Shown here piece by piece: positions 45,014 to 55,719 of a stretch of DNA of 64,000 nt. Below the pieces are notes generated by a model that saw only the letters and a program-made list of their open reading frames with translations, ran no database searches and was not told the DNA's origin. Made by a program: the position numbers and the translations under genes. This DNA is from Artemia franciscana. Lineage: Eukaryota; Arthropoda; Branchiopoda; Anostraca; Artemiidae. Where the stretch lies: the NCBI RefSeq assembly GCF_032884065.1, contig NC_088872.1:6938186-7002185 (forward strand). The letters run 5' to 3'. The stretch's first letter is position 1. Each line of letters begins with the position of its first letter.

Positions 45014-45449
45014 CTTAAGAAAATAAACGACGGTTTATCAGGGAATTAAAAACTTGGAATTGAAGTATTGTAAGTTTTAAATGTTCAAGATTTTCCCTTA
45101 TACAAATAAATTTATTAAACAGGGAACACTACATTTTATACTTTATAAAAATAGATAGGATCCATCTTAAAATGATTTTTTCCTAATGAGAAACTTAGAT
45201 TGAAGACGAAAGGAAAAATCAAGAAAGGGTGACATAAATTATATCCCCTATAAGGAAATATTCTCTGATCCCTGGCCCAAAAGCCTCAGACCTGTGTATG
45301 TCGACGATCATGTTTAATGATTGTTTTGTATCATTTTAGCTTGTAGTTATATTTTGTTGCATCCCTCTACAGACTCGAGTCTTCAGCCCTCGCCAATGAG
45401 TATGACTCTCTATGACTATCTTAGTTCCATGACTATCTACCTTAGTTCT
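45014..45449. other. Intron of the INO80D-like gene, no feature seen
   Basis: AT-rich intron DNA. No supported feature. Confidence 0.4.
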
Positions 45450-45660
45450 TCTGCCCTAGAAATGACCCATGGACGGATAATAGATAGACTTATCTATTTA
45501 CAAATGAACTAACATAATTTTTTATACAATCCTAACAAGGGGTTAATGCCAGATTTGCCTATCGCTCAATCAGACTATATGTCTTGGCTTTTTCTACAAT
45601 TAGCCATGGCTTGATGCCCCTACTATTCGATTTTGGTTCAAAATCAACGGAAATCACTTG
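45450..45660. repeat. Dispersed single unit of the 18485-19610 tandem family
   Basis: CCCTAGAAATGACCCATGGA, GATAATAGATAG, TTTATACAATCCTAACAAGG, TTAGCCATGGCTTGATGC and AAAATCAACGG appear in the order of the array units. It shows the unit also moves or persists outside its terminal-repeat-bounded element. Confidence 0.8.
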
Positions 45661-46340
45661 CTTCTGTTGACAGCTCGTGTCTTTGACCCTAAGATACTTT
45701 CTATCGTTACGACATATTACTAGTTTGTTTTTTTAGAAATCTTGTGGTGTCCAAGATTATTCAGCATAAAAGCCACATTTCTAGTTTCCACACTTTAGCT
45801 TCAAAAAGCTTAGATAGGTAAATAAACAAATGCGCCTATAGATGAATAAGACTATTTGTAAAACGTATATTTAAAATCTGAAATGTTTGAGGGAAAGGAG
45901 AGGGAAGTATATTTACGTCTCTTATTCCTGTGTAATTTCTTCCTCCTTCCCCTGCCTCTTAGCATCCGAGAAACTTAACGACATGCTAAAAGACCTCAAA
46001 CTACTGCATTGCAATCACTAGGGTAATTTAATTATTAGCTCATTTTATGCTTGTGACTTTTTGTGATGAACTAGTAAGTTTTTTATGCAGTAGTTATTAC
46101 AGAATTGAGGTAATTACACTCTTCTCTTTAACGGAGCATTGCAATTCAAGTCCTGGTGTAGTAACGGGGAGGACTGTTCTGAAGAGAATTCTTATAGTCG
46201 TTTTTTTCTAATCTTTAGTCTACATTCTAAGACAATACATACTAAAAAAAAAGTGAAATAAAAACGAAGATACATCCATGCTAAGAAAGAACGATTGCTA
46301 AGAATGTGCTAAGGAAAGAACGATTTTCTTGCTGTTCCAG

Positions 46341-46664
46341 ATGGTAAAGGTAAAGGATACGGCATTAGACTTTACATTCCATACCGGCGGTGCTGATCTC
46401 CGTTTCTTGGCCCTTCAGCCAGGAAGTGCAATGGGGGGTTGGGGGCCAGCCATCCTGTGCTTTCGCGCACCCTTCCTATTTACCTTCCCCAGATTTCTCC
46501 TGGTACCCATTTAGAGCTGGGTCGACTCTGGCTAAGCTTACAGAGTCTCGCCACTGACCCCCGTCCCAAACTGAAGAATTGGTTACACCGGGATTCGAAC
46601 CCGCGTCCTCTCAGACACGGGATCTCGAATCCAGCGCACCAACCCACTCGGCCAGGACGGCTTT
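46341..46664 (-). mobile_element. tRNA-derived SINE
   Basis: Read on the minus strand, 46663-46581 is tRNA-like: TGGCCGAGTGG (A box), an anticodon-stem-like TGGATTCGAGATCC, and GGGTTCGAATCCC (B box, 46590-46602). The sequences that should form the acceptor stem do not pair, so it is not a functional tRNA. A 240-base body follows, containing AGAGTCGACCCAGCTCTAAA and GGGTACCAGG, reminiscent of the conserved central domains shared by several animal SINE families. The end is near 46341 (CCTTTACC words). The polymerase III boxes look intact. Confidence 0.75.
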
Positions 46665-47419
46665 GAGATGAAGTACTGTTAATCTTCAATTAAAGGCTTC
46701 CGACAATGGTAATTTCAATCATATATTTTTTATTTGATTTTGAATTTATTCCTTAGGTGTTTAGACTCTTTTTAAAAATATTAATTTTTTTGGAGGAGGG
46801 ACAAGTTGAAGAAATTACAAAAAAACAAGTGAATTACAGGGAAATACTTCAAGTTTTGGGAATAGCCAATAGAAATTTGGATATTCAAGGGGAGGAGGCA
46901 TAGTCCATAACCTCTTCTCCCTTTGATTTGTACATAATAAATCCTTAATAATGAATAGAAATATTTAGAGATCCAAAAAGGACAATTTCCCAAAGGGTCC
47001 AACGGTGGTGTAACCTATTTTTAGCAGTCATTCCTCATTGCAATAGATTTAGAATATCGGAAGATGGCTCATTTGAATTGGAATTAAAATATTTTGTGCT
47101 TTTTAAGTATCAAATTATAAATCTCACGCTCCTAGCTTCAATGTTTAGCAGCAAATTTTCTGGAAGGATAGATAGACATATCAACACACAATTAACTTTA
47201 TATAGTATAGCCTAGACAAATTTAAATATTAATGCATGTTCCTAAAACTGAGTATATTTAATGCACAATATATTTGTAATTCAACTCTATTAATATTCAA
47301 TTAATTTAACTAGATTAATAACTAATAATAGTTATTCAAATACATAAATTAATTAGCTATATTGACATCCATAAATGTATTTGATAAATCTATCCTATAG
47401 AACACAGACGTAACCTAAT

Positions 47420-47420
<1 letters not shown>
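46665..47420. other. Intron of the INO80D-like gene, no feature seen
   Basis: AT-rich DNA; a weak match to the dispersed repeat family (GATGGCTCATTTGAATTGGA) lies near 47063. Confidence 0.35.

Positions 47421-47458
<38 letters not shown>
47421..47458. repeat. A38 homopolymer
   Basis: Uninterrupted run of 38 A; could be the tail of a decayed retroelement. Confidence 0.9.
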
Positions 47459-47459
<1 letters not shown>

Positions 47460-47754
47460 AAATCGTAATTTTTAAAACACAAATAGTGGACTTTGATGAC
47501 TTTAGGGACCCCGAAAACCAACAGATAAAATTTGAATGATATAGGGTTTCTCGCCCTCATTTGGAAAATTATGTAAAATTAAACCATGCCATTTACATTA
47601 TCTCCACCGCAGCAAGGTTGGGCGACAAGCTTGCTACTTGTCCCTGTAAAAAATGACCCAGCAATTGAAATATCGATTTAGAGCCCTATGCACCAGCAAT
47701 GGCTCTGTATGATCTTGAAAATTATTCTTTATCCTTCATCATTATCCTTTATTT

Positions 47755-47945
47755 ATTTTACATTAGTGTTACTTTAGTTGCCCCGTGTTAGTTAATTTGA
47801 TTGTCCTATGTTTAGTTAATTTAGTTGCCTTGTGTTTAGTTACCCTTTTTTTATTTTATATTAATGTTGATTAGTTGCCCAGTGTTCAGTAACCCCCCCC
47901 CCTTTTTTTTAATTTTAGATTAGTGTTAATTTAGTTGCCCTGTAA
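47755..47945. repeat. Short degenerate repeat with TTTAGTTGCCC words
   Basis: TTTAGTTGCCCCGTG, TTTAGTTGCCTTGTG, TTAGTTGCCCAGTG and TTTAGTTGCCCTGT recur at irregular 40-60 base spacing. Confidence 0.6.
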
Positions 47946-48289
47946 GTTTGCCAAAAAAAATTTGTCATTTTTTTGTTAATCAATTTTTCGACCCTTTCCA
48001 AGTCTTATGTTTTTTCTGTTATCTGACAACGTCTTAATCCTTTTATACTCCACTGCAAATAGTAACATCATTCTTGACGCTGGTTTTATCAAAGTTTCAT
48101 TTCAGTTGCTCCCCCCCCCCCGGAAGTTGACGCCATCGACGTCACTAGGTAAAGGGAATCTAGTCAGACATGTATGTGGACTTTACTTGATAAGATATAA
48201 AACCACACCTTCCTCACCTTTCTAGCCAATAGCAACTCTTAACCTGCAACCGGTGATCAGAGGCTGGTTTTATCAAAATTTCATTCATT

Positions 48290-48890
48290 TTCATTCCATA
48301 TTTTCTGCGTTTTATTAAGGAATGATTTTAGCTTTAATTAACTAAAGAGGAGTAGGCAAACTTTTCTTGTTTAACAGAGGAATGATTCATTCCCTGTGTA
48401 GTTAAGTTAAGGAATGAAGTTTATTACTAAGTTCTAATCACAAAAAAAAAAAAGAAAATAAAAGAAATCACAAGAGTAGAGAAATAGTAGCAACGTAGAA
48501 AAATCCATTGAAGTTGTGTGTATGTTTGACACTTTCGCGATAACCATCTGCTTATTCTACAAACATGAAAATACTTTAAAAAAAAATGACGGGACAATAT
48601 AGAATAATAAGCAAAGGTATAGAATCACAACTTATCATTTACATTATATTTGTTACGTTACAACAATTTATTACATTACATTATACTATGCGTATATATT
48701 TATTTATATTGCATTTTCATTACATTACATTTCATTTACATTTACAAACTTTCTTTGTTTTTATTAAGGAATGATTCCTTTCCTGTCCAATAAAGCGACG
48801 CAATGATGAAAACTATCAATGCCTCAGATGATTGAACATGGAAGGAATCGTTTTCCATCATTCCTTAACAAAACAAGAAGAAGAAAAAAT
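48290..48890. repeat. Inverted and direct repeats of a TAAGGAATGATT word
   Basis: TAAGGAATGATTTTAGC (48318), GAGGAATGATTCATTCCCTG (48377), TAAGGAATGATTCCTTTCCTG (48768) and the inverse CATCATTCCTTAAC (48856) bracket AT-rich DNA. They may be the ends of a small foldback element. Confidence 0.45.
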
Positions 48891-48945
48891 CACAAGAATA
48901 GAGAAAAAGTTGCACTGAGGAGAAAAATATTGAAATTGTGTCAAT

Positions 48946-49690
48946 GTTCGACTTTTTAGCATAACAATCTACTTTTCCCATATACACGAAAATGCTTTCA
49001 AAATATAATTGTTCAATTGAAAAGACAAGGTATATAAACCAAAAATTATTGCGTAGATTCGACTTTAAATAACGTAACTTCGTAATTAACGTAAATTCGT
49101 AAAAGTTCGACTTTTTAGCACACCCATCTACTTTTTCCATATACGCAAAAATGCTTTCAAAATATAATTGTTCAACTGAAAAGACAAGGTTTATAAACTA
49201 AAAATTATTGCGTAAATTCGACTTTAAATAACGTAACTTCGTCATTAACTTAAATTCGTAAAAGTTCGACTTTTTAAGCACAACCATCTACTTTTTCCAT
49301 ATACGCAAAAATGCTTTCAAAATATAATTGTTCAATTGAAAAGACAAGGTATATAAAAATTATTGCGTAAATTCGACTTTAAATAACGTAACTTCGTAAT
49401 TAACTTAAATTCGTAAAAGTTCGACTTTTTTAGCACAACCATCTACTTTCTCCATATACGCGAAAATGCTCTCAAAATATAATTGTTCAATTGAAAAGAC
49501 AAGGTATATAAAAATTATTGCGTAAATTCGACTTTAAATAACGTAACTTCGTAATTAACTTAAATTTGTAAAAGTTCGACTTTTTTAGCACAACCATCTA
49601 CTCTTTCCATATATGCGAAACTGCTTTCAAAATATAATTGTCCAATTGAAAAGACAAGTTATATAAACTAAAAATTATTGCATATGTCTT
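48946..49690. repeat. Minisatellite, five units of 155-159 bp
   Basis: Units start near 48946, 49105, 49264, 49419 and 49574 with GTTCGACTTTTTAGCAC, followed by CATCTACTTTTTCCATATAC, GCTTTCAAAATATAATTGTT and AACGTAACTTCGTAATTAAC. The 3rd-4th units share a short deletion, and the last is truncated. A diverged precursor is visible near 48520 (TTTGACACTTTCGCGATAAC). Confidence 0.93.
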
Positions 49691-49795
49691 ACCAGATAGA
49701 AAAAACAAAGCACCTGAGAGGAAAAAATTACTTAAACTAGTAAAAAATTACAAGAGGAGGCAACACTACATAGGAGGCTTTTGAAAAAAATATAA

Positions 49796-51363
49796 TCTAT
49801 ATATATAAAAATAAGTTGTCTGTCTGTGGATGTGTGGATGGATGTGTGGATGGATGTGTCAGGTGACGTCACCTGAAAAAACTGGATTAGGTGACGTCAA
49901 AACTGAAAAAACTAAAAAAAGGCAAAAACTACAAAAAAAACTAAAAACTAATAAAAAAAATAAAAAAGCTAAAAAACTAAAAAAACTATAAAGGTAAAAA
50001 CCAATAAAAAACTAAAAAAAAACTGAAAAAACTAAAAAAAGGCAAAAACTACAAAAAAAAACTAAAAACTAATAAAAAAAGTAAAAAAGCTAAAAAACTA
50101 AAAAAACTAAAAAAACTAAAAAAAGGTAAAAAACTAAAAAAAATAAAAAATAAAAAAAAACTAAAAAAAAGGAAAAAACTGAAAAATAAGCTAAAATAAA
50201 GGTAAAAACCAATAAAAAACTAAAAAAAAAAGGAAAAAACTAATAAATGACGACACTCAAAGAGAAAGCGACCAGGACAAAAAACTAAAAAAAAAGGCAA
50301 AAACTACAAAAAAACTAAAAACTAATAAAAAAAATAAAAAAGCTAAAAAACTAAAAAAACTAAAAAAAGGTAAAAAACTAAAAAAACTAAAAACTAAAAA
50401 AAAACTAAAAAAGGTAAAAACTAAAAGAACTAAAAAAGAAAAAAATAAATGACGACACTCAAAGAGAAAGCGACCAGGACAAAAGGAATGTTCGATTAGC
50501 AATCAACAAAGCACCGGGACACAGGGAGTATAAATGACGACCAGGACACAAGTAAAAAAAAAAATTAACAAAACTAAAAAGAAGGTAAAAACTACAAAAA
50601 AACTAAAAAGAAAAAAAAACTAAAAACTAATAAAAAAACTAAAAAATCTAAAAATCTAAATAAACTAAAAAAGAAAAAAAAAGGAAAAAAATAAAGGAGA
50701 AAAACAAAACTAAAAAACGAATGTATATACAGACCGGTACACCGGGATACAAATGACGACCGGGACACAGGGAATATAAATAACGACCGGGACACAGGGA
50801 CACAACTACAACGGGGACACCGGGGGAAACAGGGGGATATAAATGACGACCGGGACAAAAAAACTAAAAAGAAATAAAAACTAAAAACTAATAAAAAAAA
50901 CTAAAAAATCTAAAAATCTAAATAAGCTAAAAAAGAAAAAAAAAGGAAAAAAAATAAAGGAGAAAAACAAAACTAAAAAACGAATGTATATACAGACCGG
51001 GACACCGGGATACAAATGATGACCGGGACCCGGGACACAGGGAATATAAATGACGACCGGGACACAGGGACACAACTACAACGGGGACACCGGGGGAAAC
51101 AGGGGGATAACCTGACAATCTATTTATATGCAAAGACAATGGGACAGCAAAGAATGTTGTATATTCGCAAGTTTTACGTAGTTAAAACCATATATATATA
51201 TATATATCTATATTCACAGGTGGGACATAGGGACACAACTACAATGGCGCGTAACTATTATGGCGCGTAACGACTTACGCGCGCGGGGGGGCTTGGGGGG
51301 GGGCGCGAAGCGCCCCCACCAACTAGGTGTTGGGGTGGCGCGAAGCGCCACCCCAACAGCTAG
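49796..51363 (+). mobile_element. Non-autonomous Helitron, complete
   Basis: The 5' end TCTATATATATAAAAATAAG follows an A (49795). The 3' end has a hairpin with a 10-bp stem (51332-51354, core GCGCGAAGCGC), then AACAG and the terminal CTAG (51360-51363) followed by T (51364). TC start, 3' hairpin, CTRR end and insertion between A and T are the diagnostic Helitron features. A second GC hairpin with the same core (about 51296-51316) lies upstream. The 1568-base body has no helicase or Rep frame. It is filled with A-rich AAAACTAAAAA repeats and two ~262-bp modules containing GACGACCGGGACAC words. It sits in the third INO80D-like intron from the gene's 3' end. Confidence 0.92.
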
Positions 51364-51520
51364 TATAATAATATTTTCTAGGGAGATGGATGAAGAATAA
51401 AATTCTAGCGTCAATAGGGCATAATCAAACCCAAATTCTTCTCCTCATCAATAACCCCAAGTTTATTTCTACCGTCAAAGATGGACGTAAAATATTAAAC
51501 TCAAAATTAAGGATAGTTAC

Positions 51521-51755
51521 CACACAGCTAAAATGGTCCGAACAAAGCGGCACTTCGCACAGCCCAGGTAGAGACGGCACTCCGCAAGCAATACCATCAA
51601 CGCCAACACACGGCTCAAATAACACCTGAGTGTCGCTTTGTAAAATGTGATTGGAACAGAGATTCGAACAGGGTAGAGCAACAGCATCACATGCTGGTGT
51701 ATCTTCCTCCGACAGGAACTGACATTTCTTTCGACCATACAGCCGGAACTTGGCC
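51521..51755 (-). CDS. INO80D: INO80D/KANSL2-like protein, C3H-c3H zinc exon
   Basis: The acceptor on the minus strand is CTTTTTAAG/GGCCAAG (starts at 51755, completing a Trp codon) and the donor TGTGTG/GTAACT (ends at 51521, phase 0); 235 bases. It encodes FRLYGRKKCQFLSEED and then the second zinc-binding module of the family. The first half is Cys-x10-Cys-x10-Cys-x2-His (ending CSNLCSNHIL). The second half is LFEPCVGVDGIACGVP, then PLCSDHF. In human INO80D the same module has C-x8-C-x10-C-x2-H followed by LFSSC...C-x-VP...PLCEEH, a very close parallel. The family includes INO80D (INO80 remodelling complex) and KANSL2 (NSL acetyltransferase complex). All expected ligands are present. The exon's 5' edge is duplicated upstream in the gene. 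Confidence 0.85.
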
Positions 51756-52410
51756 CTTAAAAAGAAGTAACTAATTTATAGAAGCAACACAGGTGGATAA
51801 AAAAAGGGACAAAACGCTTTTATTTATTAACATGGCTCTAGCTCTTAAACATGTGCAGACGTGAAATAGAGGGGGGGAGATTAGTGCAAACGGTCTTTCT
51901 TCCCTCAAAAGTTGTCACATAAAAATGGAATTATTTCCATGTTTTGACCAACCACCCTTTCTTTCAACATTATAGCCAGCAATTTGCCCTTAAAAAGTAG
52001 TAACTAACCTATAGAAACAGCACATGTGGGTATAAAGGGGCCCAGTAGTTTTGTTATATAATATAGCTCTAGCCTATACGTATGTGCAGAGGCAAATTAG
52101 AGGGAATGAGGATTGGTCCAAGGGATTTTCCTTCCCTCAAAGTGGTTAACTAGCAATGGAATTTTTTTCGTGTTTTGACCACTCTTTCTTTCAACCTTAT
52201 AGCCGGAACCTGGCCCTTAAAAAATAGCAGTCATTGGTCAAAGTTTACAGTGCAAATATAGGTGGGCTGAAAAGGACCCAAACTTTATTGAATTAATATG
52301 GGTCTAGCCCAAATGATCTTTCTCCTCTTAAGGATTTTCACCTTACGATGGATCTTTTTTCCATGTTTTGAACCCCCCCCCCAACTCACCTACAGAGAAT
52401 CACCAAAGGG
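51725..52410 (-). repeat. Tandem array seeded at the zinc exon's acceptor
   Basis: Three units of about 227-233 bp start near 51725, 51958 and 52185 with TTTCTTTCGACCATACAGCC-type sequence followed by GGCCCTTAAAAAG. The first unit's left part is the coding start of the exon at 51521-51755 and its splice acceptor; the rest is intron. Units 2 and 3 therefore carry decoy acceptors (AAG/GGC) plus ~30 exon-like bases, upstream of the true acceptor in the transcript. In both decoys the frame soon meets a TAA. Confidence 0.9.
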
Positions 52411-53440
52411 TCAACTAATGCTGTAACTTGGTTTAAAAACTAGCATTCCTAGTAACACGGTAAACACACCTGTAGAAACTCAGAAAACATTATGCTTTTG
52501 TAGATACAATGTAGAGTGTACTAATGACAAAACAGGAACTGTTAATTTTTTAGCAAAAACACTATTTCCTGTTTATACATAATATCTGAATTCCTTGGGG
52601 AAGTACCTAAATTGAAATATATACATGAGAGTGTGCCACAAAGCAGATAATAGAAAGAAAAAAGTAAATTGAGAAGTCAAACTTAAAGTAACTAAATATT
52701 TTGAGAACTAAATAAGATCGTCAGAAAATTATCGAACCAATCGATATAACTTGTTTAGCCTGAGCAGGCGGACATGGAAAGAAGTTAGGTGTCAGAACTA
52801 TATAGTACGGTATTTAGAAAAAATCGGCCTTTTCCCATTTTCAACTTTTTTTTAAACCTGACTAAAAAACATAGACCATATGATTATTTCTCTCTAAACA
52901 GTTTATTTTTAAGCGCGTTTTTTAGAATTTTTTGTTACTATTGGCCGTGGTTCGTTCTTTACTAGTTTACAGCTATCGCTGCAATCACGACAATATAAAA
53001 GTATTATATTAAAAATCAATAAATAACTTGCACTCACCCGGTGACGTTTTACAGGGTTGAAAAAAAAAATGAAACAGAAGAATATAATAGGCTTCAACTT
53101 ACCCACTGCCTTTTCTTTGCTTCAGTTATTTTGATTTTGTGGCGCTCAATGAGATCTTTAATTTCATTTTCATATCTGCTTTTCAGCCTAGTTCAACTTT
53201 TTTTTCAGTTTGAAAAAAATCCCATTTCAATTCAAATTTTTCAAAAAATTTTAACTTCAACCCATTTCAACCTGACTAAAAAACATAGACCATATAGTTT
53301 GATTTAGCTTTCTTGGGTCATTTCTGCTGCAGTAAATCCAAAGGCGTTATTTAAAAAAATTAGAAAATTGTTTTTCACGCACTTAACGCATGCGTTTTTT
53401 ACTTATCTGAATTTCTGGATATTTTCGTGTTGTTTTTGTT
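52411..53440. repeat. Intron DNA with a 27-bp direct repeat
   Basis: CCTGACTAAAAAACATAGAC and the next few bases (CATAT) occur at about 52856 and again at 53272, 416 bases apart. The interval has TTTCAA-rich words. Otherwise no feature. Confidence 0.55.
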
Positions 53441-53463
53441 AAAAAAAAAAAAAAAAAAAAAAA
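53441..53463. repeat. A23 homopolymer
   Basis: Uninterrupted run of A; no element attached to it is recognised. Confidence 0.9.
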
Positions 53464-55063
53464 TCAATATTTCGTTTACTCCAAAAGATTGTAGAAAACG
53501 GGATGTAAGGAATCGATACATCTTTTAAATTATTGTGACTAAACAGAAATACTTTTATTTTTTGGTAGACGTTTAACCTATATTAATGCCAAAATATAAA
53601 AGAAAATATTTACACAACACCATTTTTATTACTGTGGATGATTTCAATACTTACAATTCCTTACTACCAACGAAGAAAACAGTTTGAATACCAAACAAGG
53701 CTTTAAAGTGCAGTTATATTAGGCTATATTATATTATATTATATACTATATTTGTCCTGAATATACATGTCCAGCTTTGCATCCACACTTGGCAAAGGAA
53801 GAATTAGACAGACTTGAGTCATAGACATGAGTTGACATATAGATTTGGACTAGAATGTTTGATCCCTATAACTCATCGTGGTTTATTACCCGACCTTAAC
53901 CCTCCACCCTATTGACAGACCAAACAATAAACCTTGACAAATAAAAAAGAATTGTCTAAAAGTAATGATTTAACCAGCTTTTAGTAGATATCTTAAATTA
54001 TTTTCCCCTTGTTTTATTCGATATTTTATTGATAAGGCTTTAGGGAGTATTTAGTGGTTGATGTAGTTTATTTTATGGATTTGGCCATCAAGTATAGGTA
54101 GCCTACAAGAGTGGGAACTGCCAGTAAGCCATCTAGCGTTTGGCGGCACTTGGCATTTTTTTTCTTCAGTATAATAATAAGAATAATTAATTTAACTTGT
54201 GTAATTGATAAAGTTAGTGTGGTAATAAATGTCTCATCTCAGCTCTGACAGAAAAACGATTACAAAGCTAGAAAAAATAGTAAATGGCAAAAAACACTAG
54301 ATGGCGTCGAGTTTTTTTTTTCGCCAACACAAGAGCCAGTTTCTACTGCAAGTTACTCATACTCATTGCATTTGCCTGAGAGTGTTAGCTCAGTATTTGT
54401 TTGACTGTATAAATAACGTATCTGCACTAGCGTTTGCCATCTTGGTTAATAAAGCTTCTTATCTTACCTATTTACTTTTGCTCTTTATATACCTTTAACC
54501 TAAGTTAATATCCAATATTCAAATGAGGCCTTTAACCTCCTTTGACATTTCAACTGCAATCTGACATTTCAACTATAATCTATTATTTCATCTTGAAAAT
54601 CTGCAATAATATGCAGAATAATCCTAGTTAACACATTTTGCAAGGGGAAAACTTTTATCTCCACTTCTTTCACTGTTGTACAATTTTTTTTAACAAAATT
54701 TTGAAAAATAAACACAGATGCAAATGCATTTTTCTTTTTCAAATAATCTGCGCAGCCAATTAAACACCATCAGTGCCATCTAATAATTCTCACAAAAGCA
54801 TTTTAATTGACAAATACTTGTAAATTAGGTTGTTAAGTTAGATTAGTTAGATTGCGGTTGGGTGTTAGTTTATAAACAATTTTCATGACTTAGAGAATAG
54901 ACACAAACATTTGAAAATGTAATAGCAAAAAATGGAAATACAAGGAAAATAGTGAAGATAAGGTGCCCCCCCATCCCTACAAAATACATTAACTATTTAC
55001 CTATTTACTTTTACTCTTTATATACCTTTAACCTAAGTTGACTATTCAAGAAGCTCCACATAC
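53464..55063. repeat. Intron of the INO80D-like gene with one duplicated block
   Basis: ACCTATTTACTTTT(G/A)CTCTTTATATACCTTTAACC occurs at 54467-54502 and again at about 54997-55032, the latter just beyond the donor of the exon at 55064-55343. It is a possible remnant of another exon-edge duplication, although the coding part is not included. No other feature is seen. Confidence 0.5.
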
Positions 55064-55343
55064 CAGTTAGTATGGTAGGAATTTTCCCTCCTTCTTGTCT
55101 GTAGAAACTTCACAGTTTCAGCAGGCTCTTGGCGCAGGGCAGCCACCAGGTTTAAATTGGATGCTAAGTCGTGTGCAGCAAGTCGTCCTATTGCTTGTTT
55201 TTCACAATCATTCAGTTCTTTTTCAAGACGTACGCCCCGACGACGAGCTGAGCCTGTTTGACTAGGAAAATGCTCCATATCCAGCCGCTGATGTAGGGGC
55301 TTAATATAGTCCTCTTCTTCACTATCTGACCCGTCCAAAGGAC
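55064..55343 (-). CDS. INO80D: INO80D/KANSL2-like protein, first exon seen in window
   Basis: The acceptor on the minus strand is GTTATTTTAG/GTCC (starts at 55343) and the donor AACTG/GTATGT (ends at 55064). The 280 bases hold two completing bases, 92 codons and two bases, so the exon is internal and the gene starts further to the right. It reads PLDGSDSEEEDYIKPLHQRL, an acidic start, then a helical basic region with LNDCEKQAIGRLAAHDLASN and LVAALRQEPAETVKFLQTRR. The last part resembles the INO80D stretch that precedes its second zinc module (a KALLQAASKEPECTGQLIQE-type sequence). The phases join to the zinc exon through a Trp codon (HTNW then AKFRLYG). The upstream exons with the first zinc module were not found in the window. 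Confidence 0.78.
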
Positions 55344-55719
55344 CTAAAATAACTTCATTATCATACTGGGATATATTTATAGCTGATCAAGCTATATCAG
55401 GTGATGTCATGATCAGCTGATGTCAATAAATTGACGTTAGAATTAAGGAATAAACCATCCAACGTTATTCATTATTGTAATTTGATACATTGTCTAAAGG
55501 TAGCAGGCCTACTTGGCTGGGAAAGATTACATGCTTGTAGATTAGAGAAAATGATAAAAAGCATAAATGTATAAAGGATAAATGGATAAAGGAAAAAGGA
55601 CAAAAAGGGATAAAAAGGGCGTCAAATTGACGTTTCAGTTGCTGGGTCTTTTTTTTGTGGGACAAGCAATAAGCTTGTTGCCCAACCATCAATAGAATGA
55701 CTCTTTAAGTGTGTATTAA
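55344..55719. other. Upstream intron of the INO80D-like gene
   Basis: Includes TCAGCTGATGTCA / TGATGTCATGATCAGCTGA inverted words near 55400-55425 and AAGGATAAATGGATAAAGGA-type repeats near 55570. No further exon is recognised. Confidence 0.4.

Noticed and set aside
46581-46663. tRNA-Ser-like or tRNA-Leu-like gene on the minus strand
   Set aside because: A and B boxes are present but the acceptor stem does not pair and the sequence continues into a SINE body.
50257-51139. Phe-rich minus-strand frames
   Set aside because: They are translations of A-rich Helitron repeats and have no protein features.
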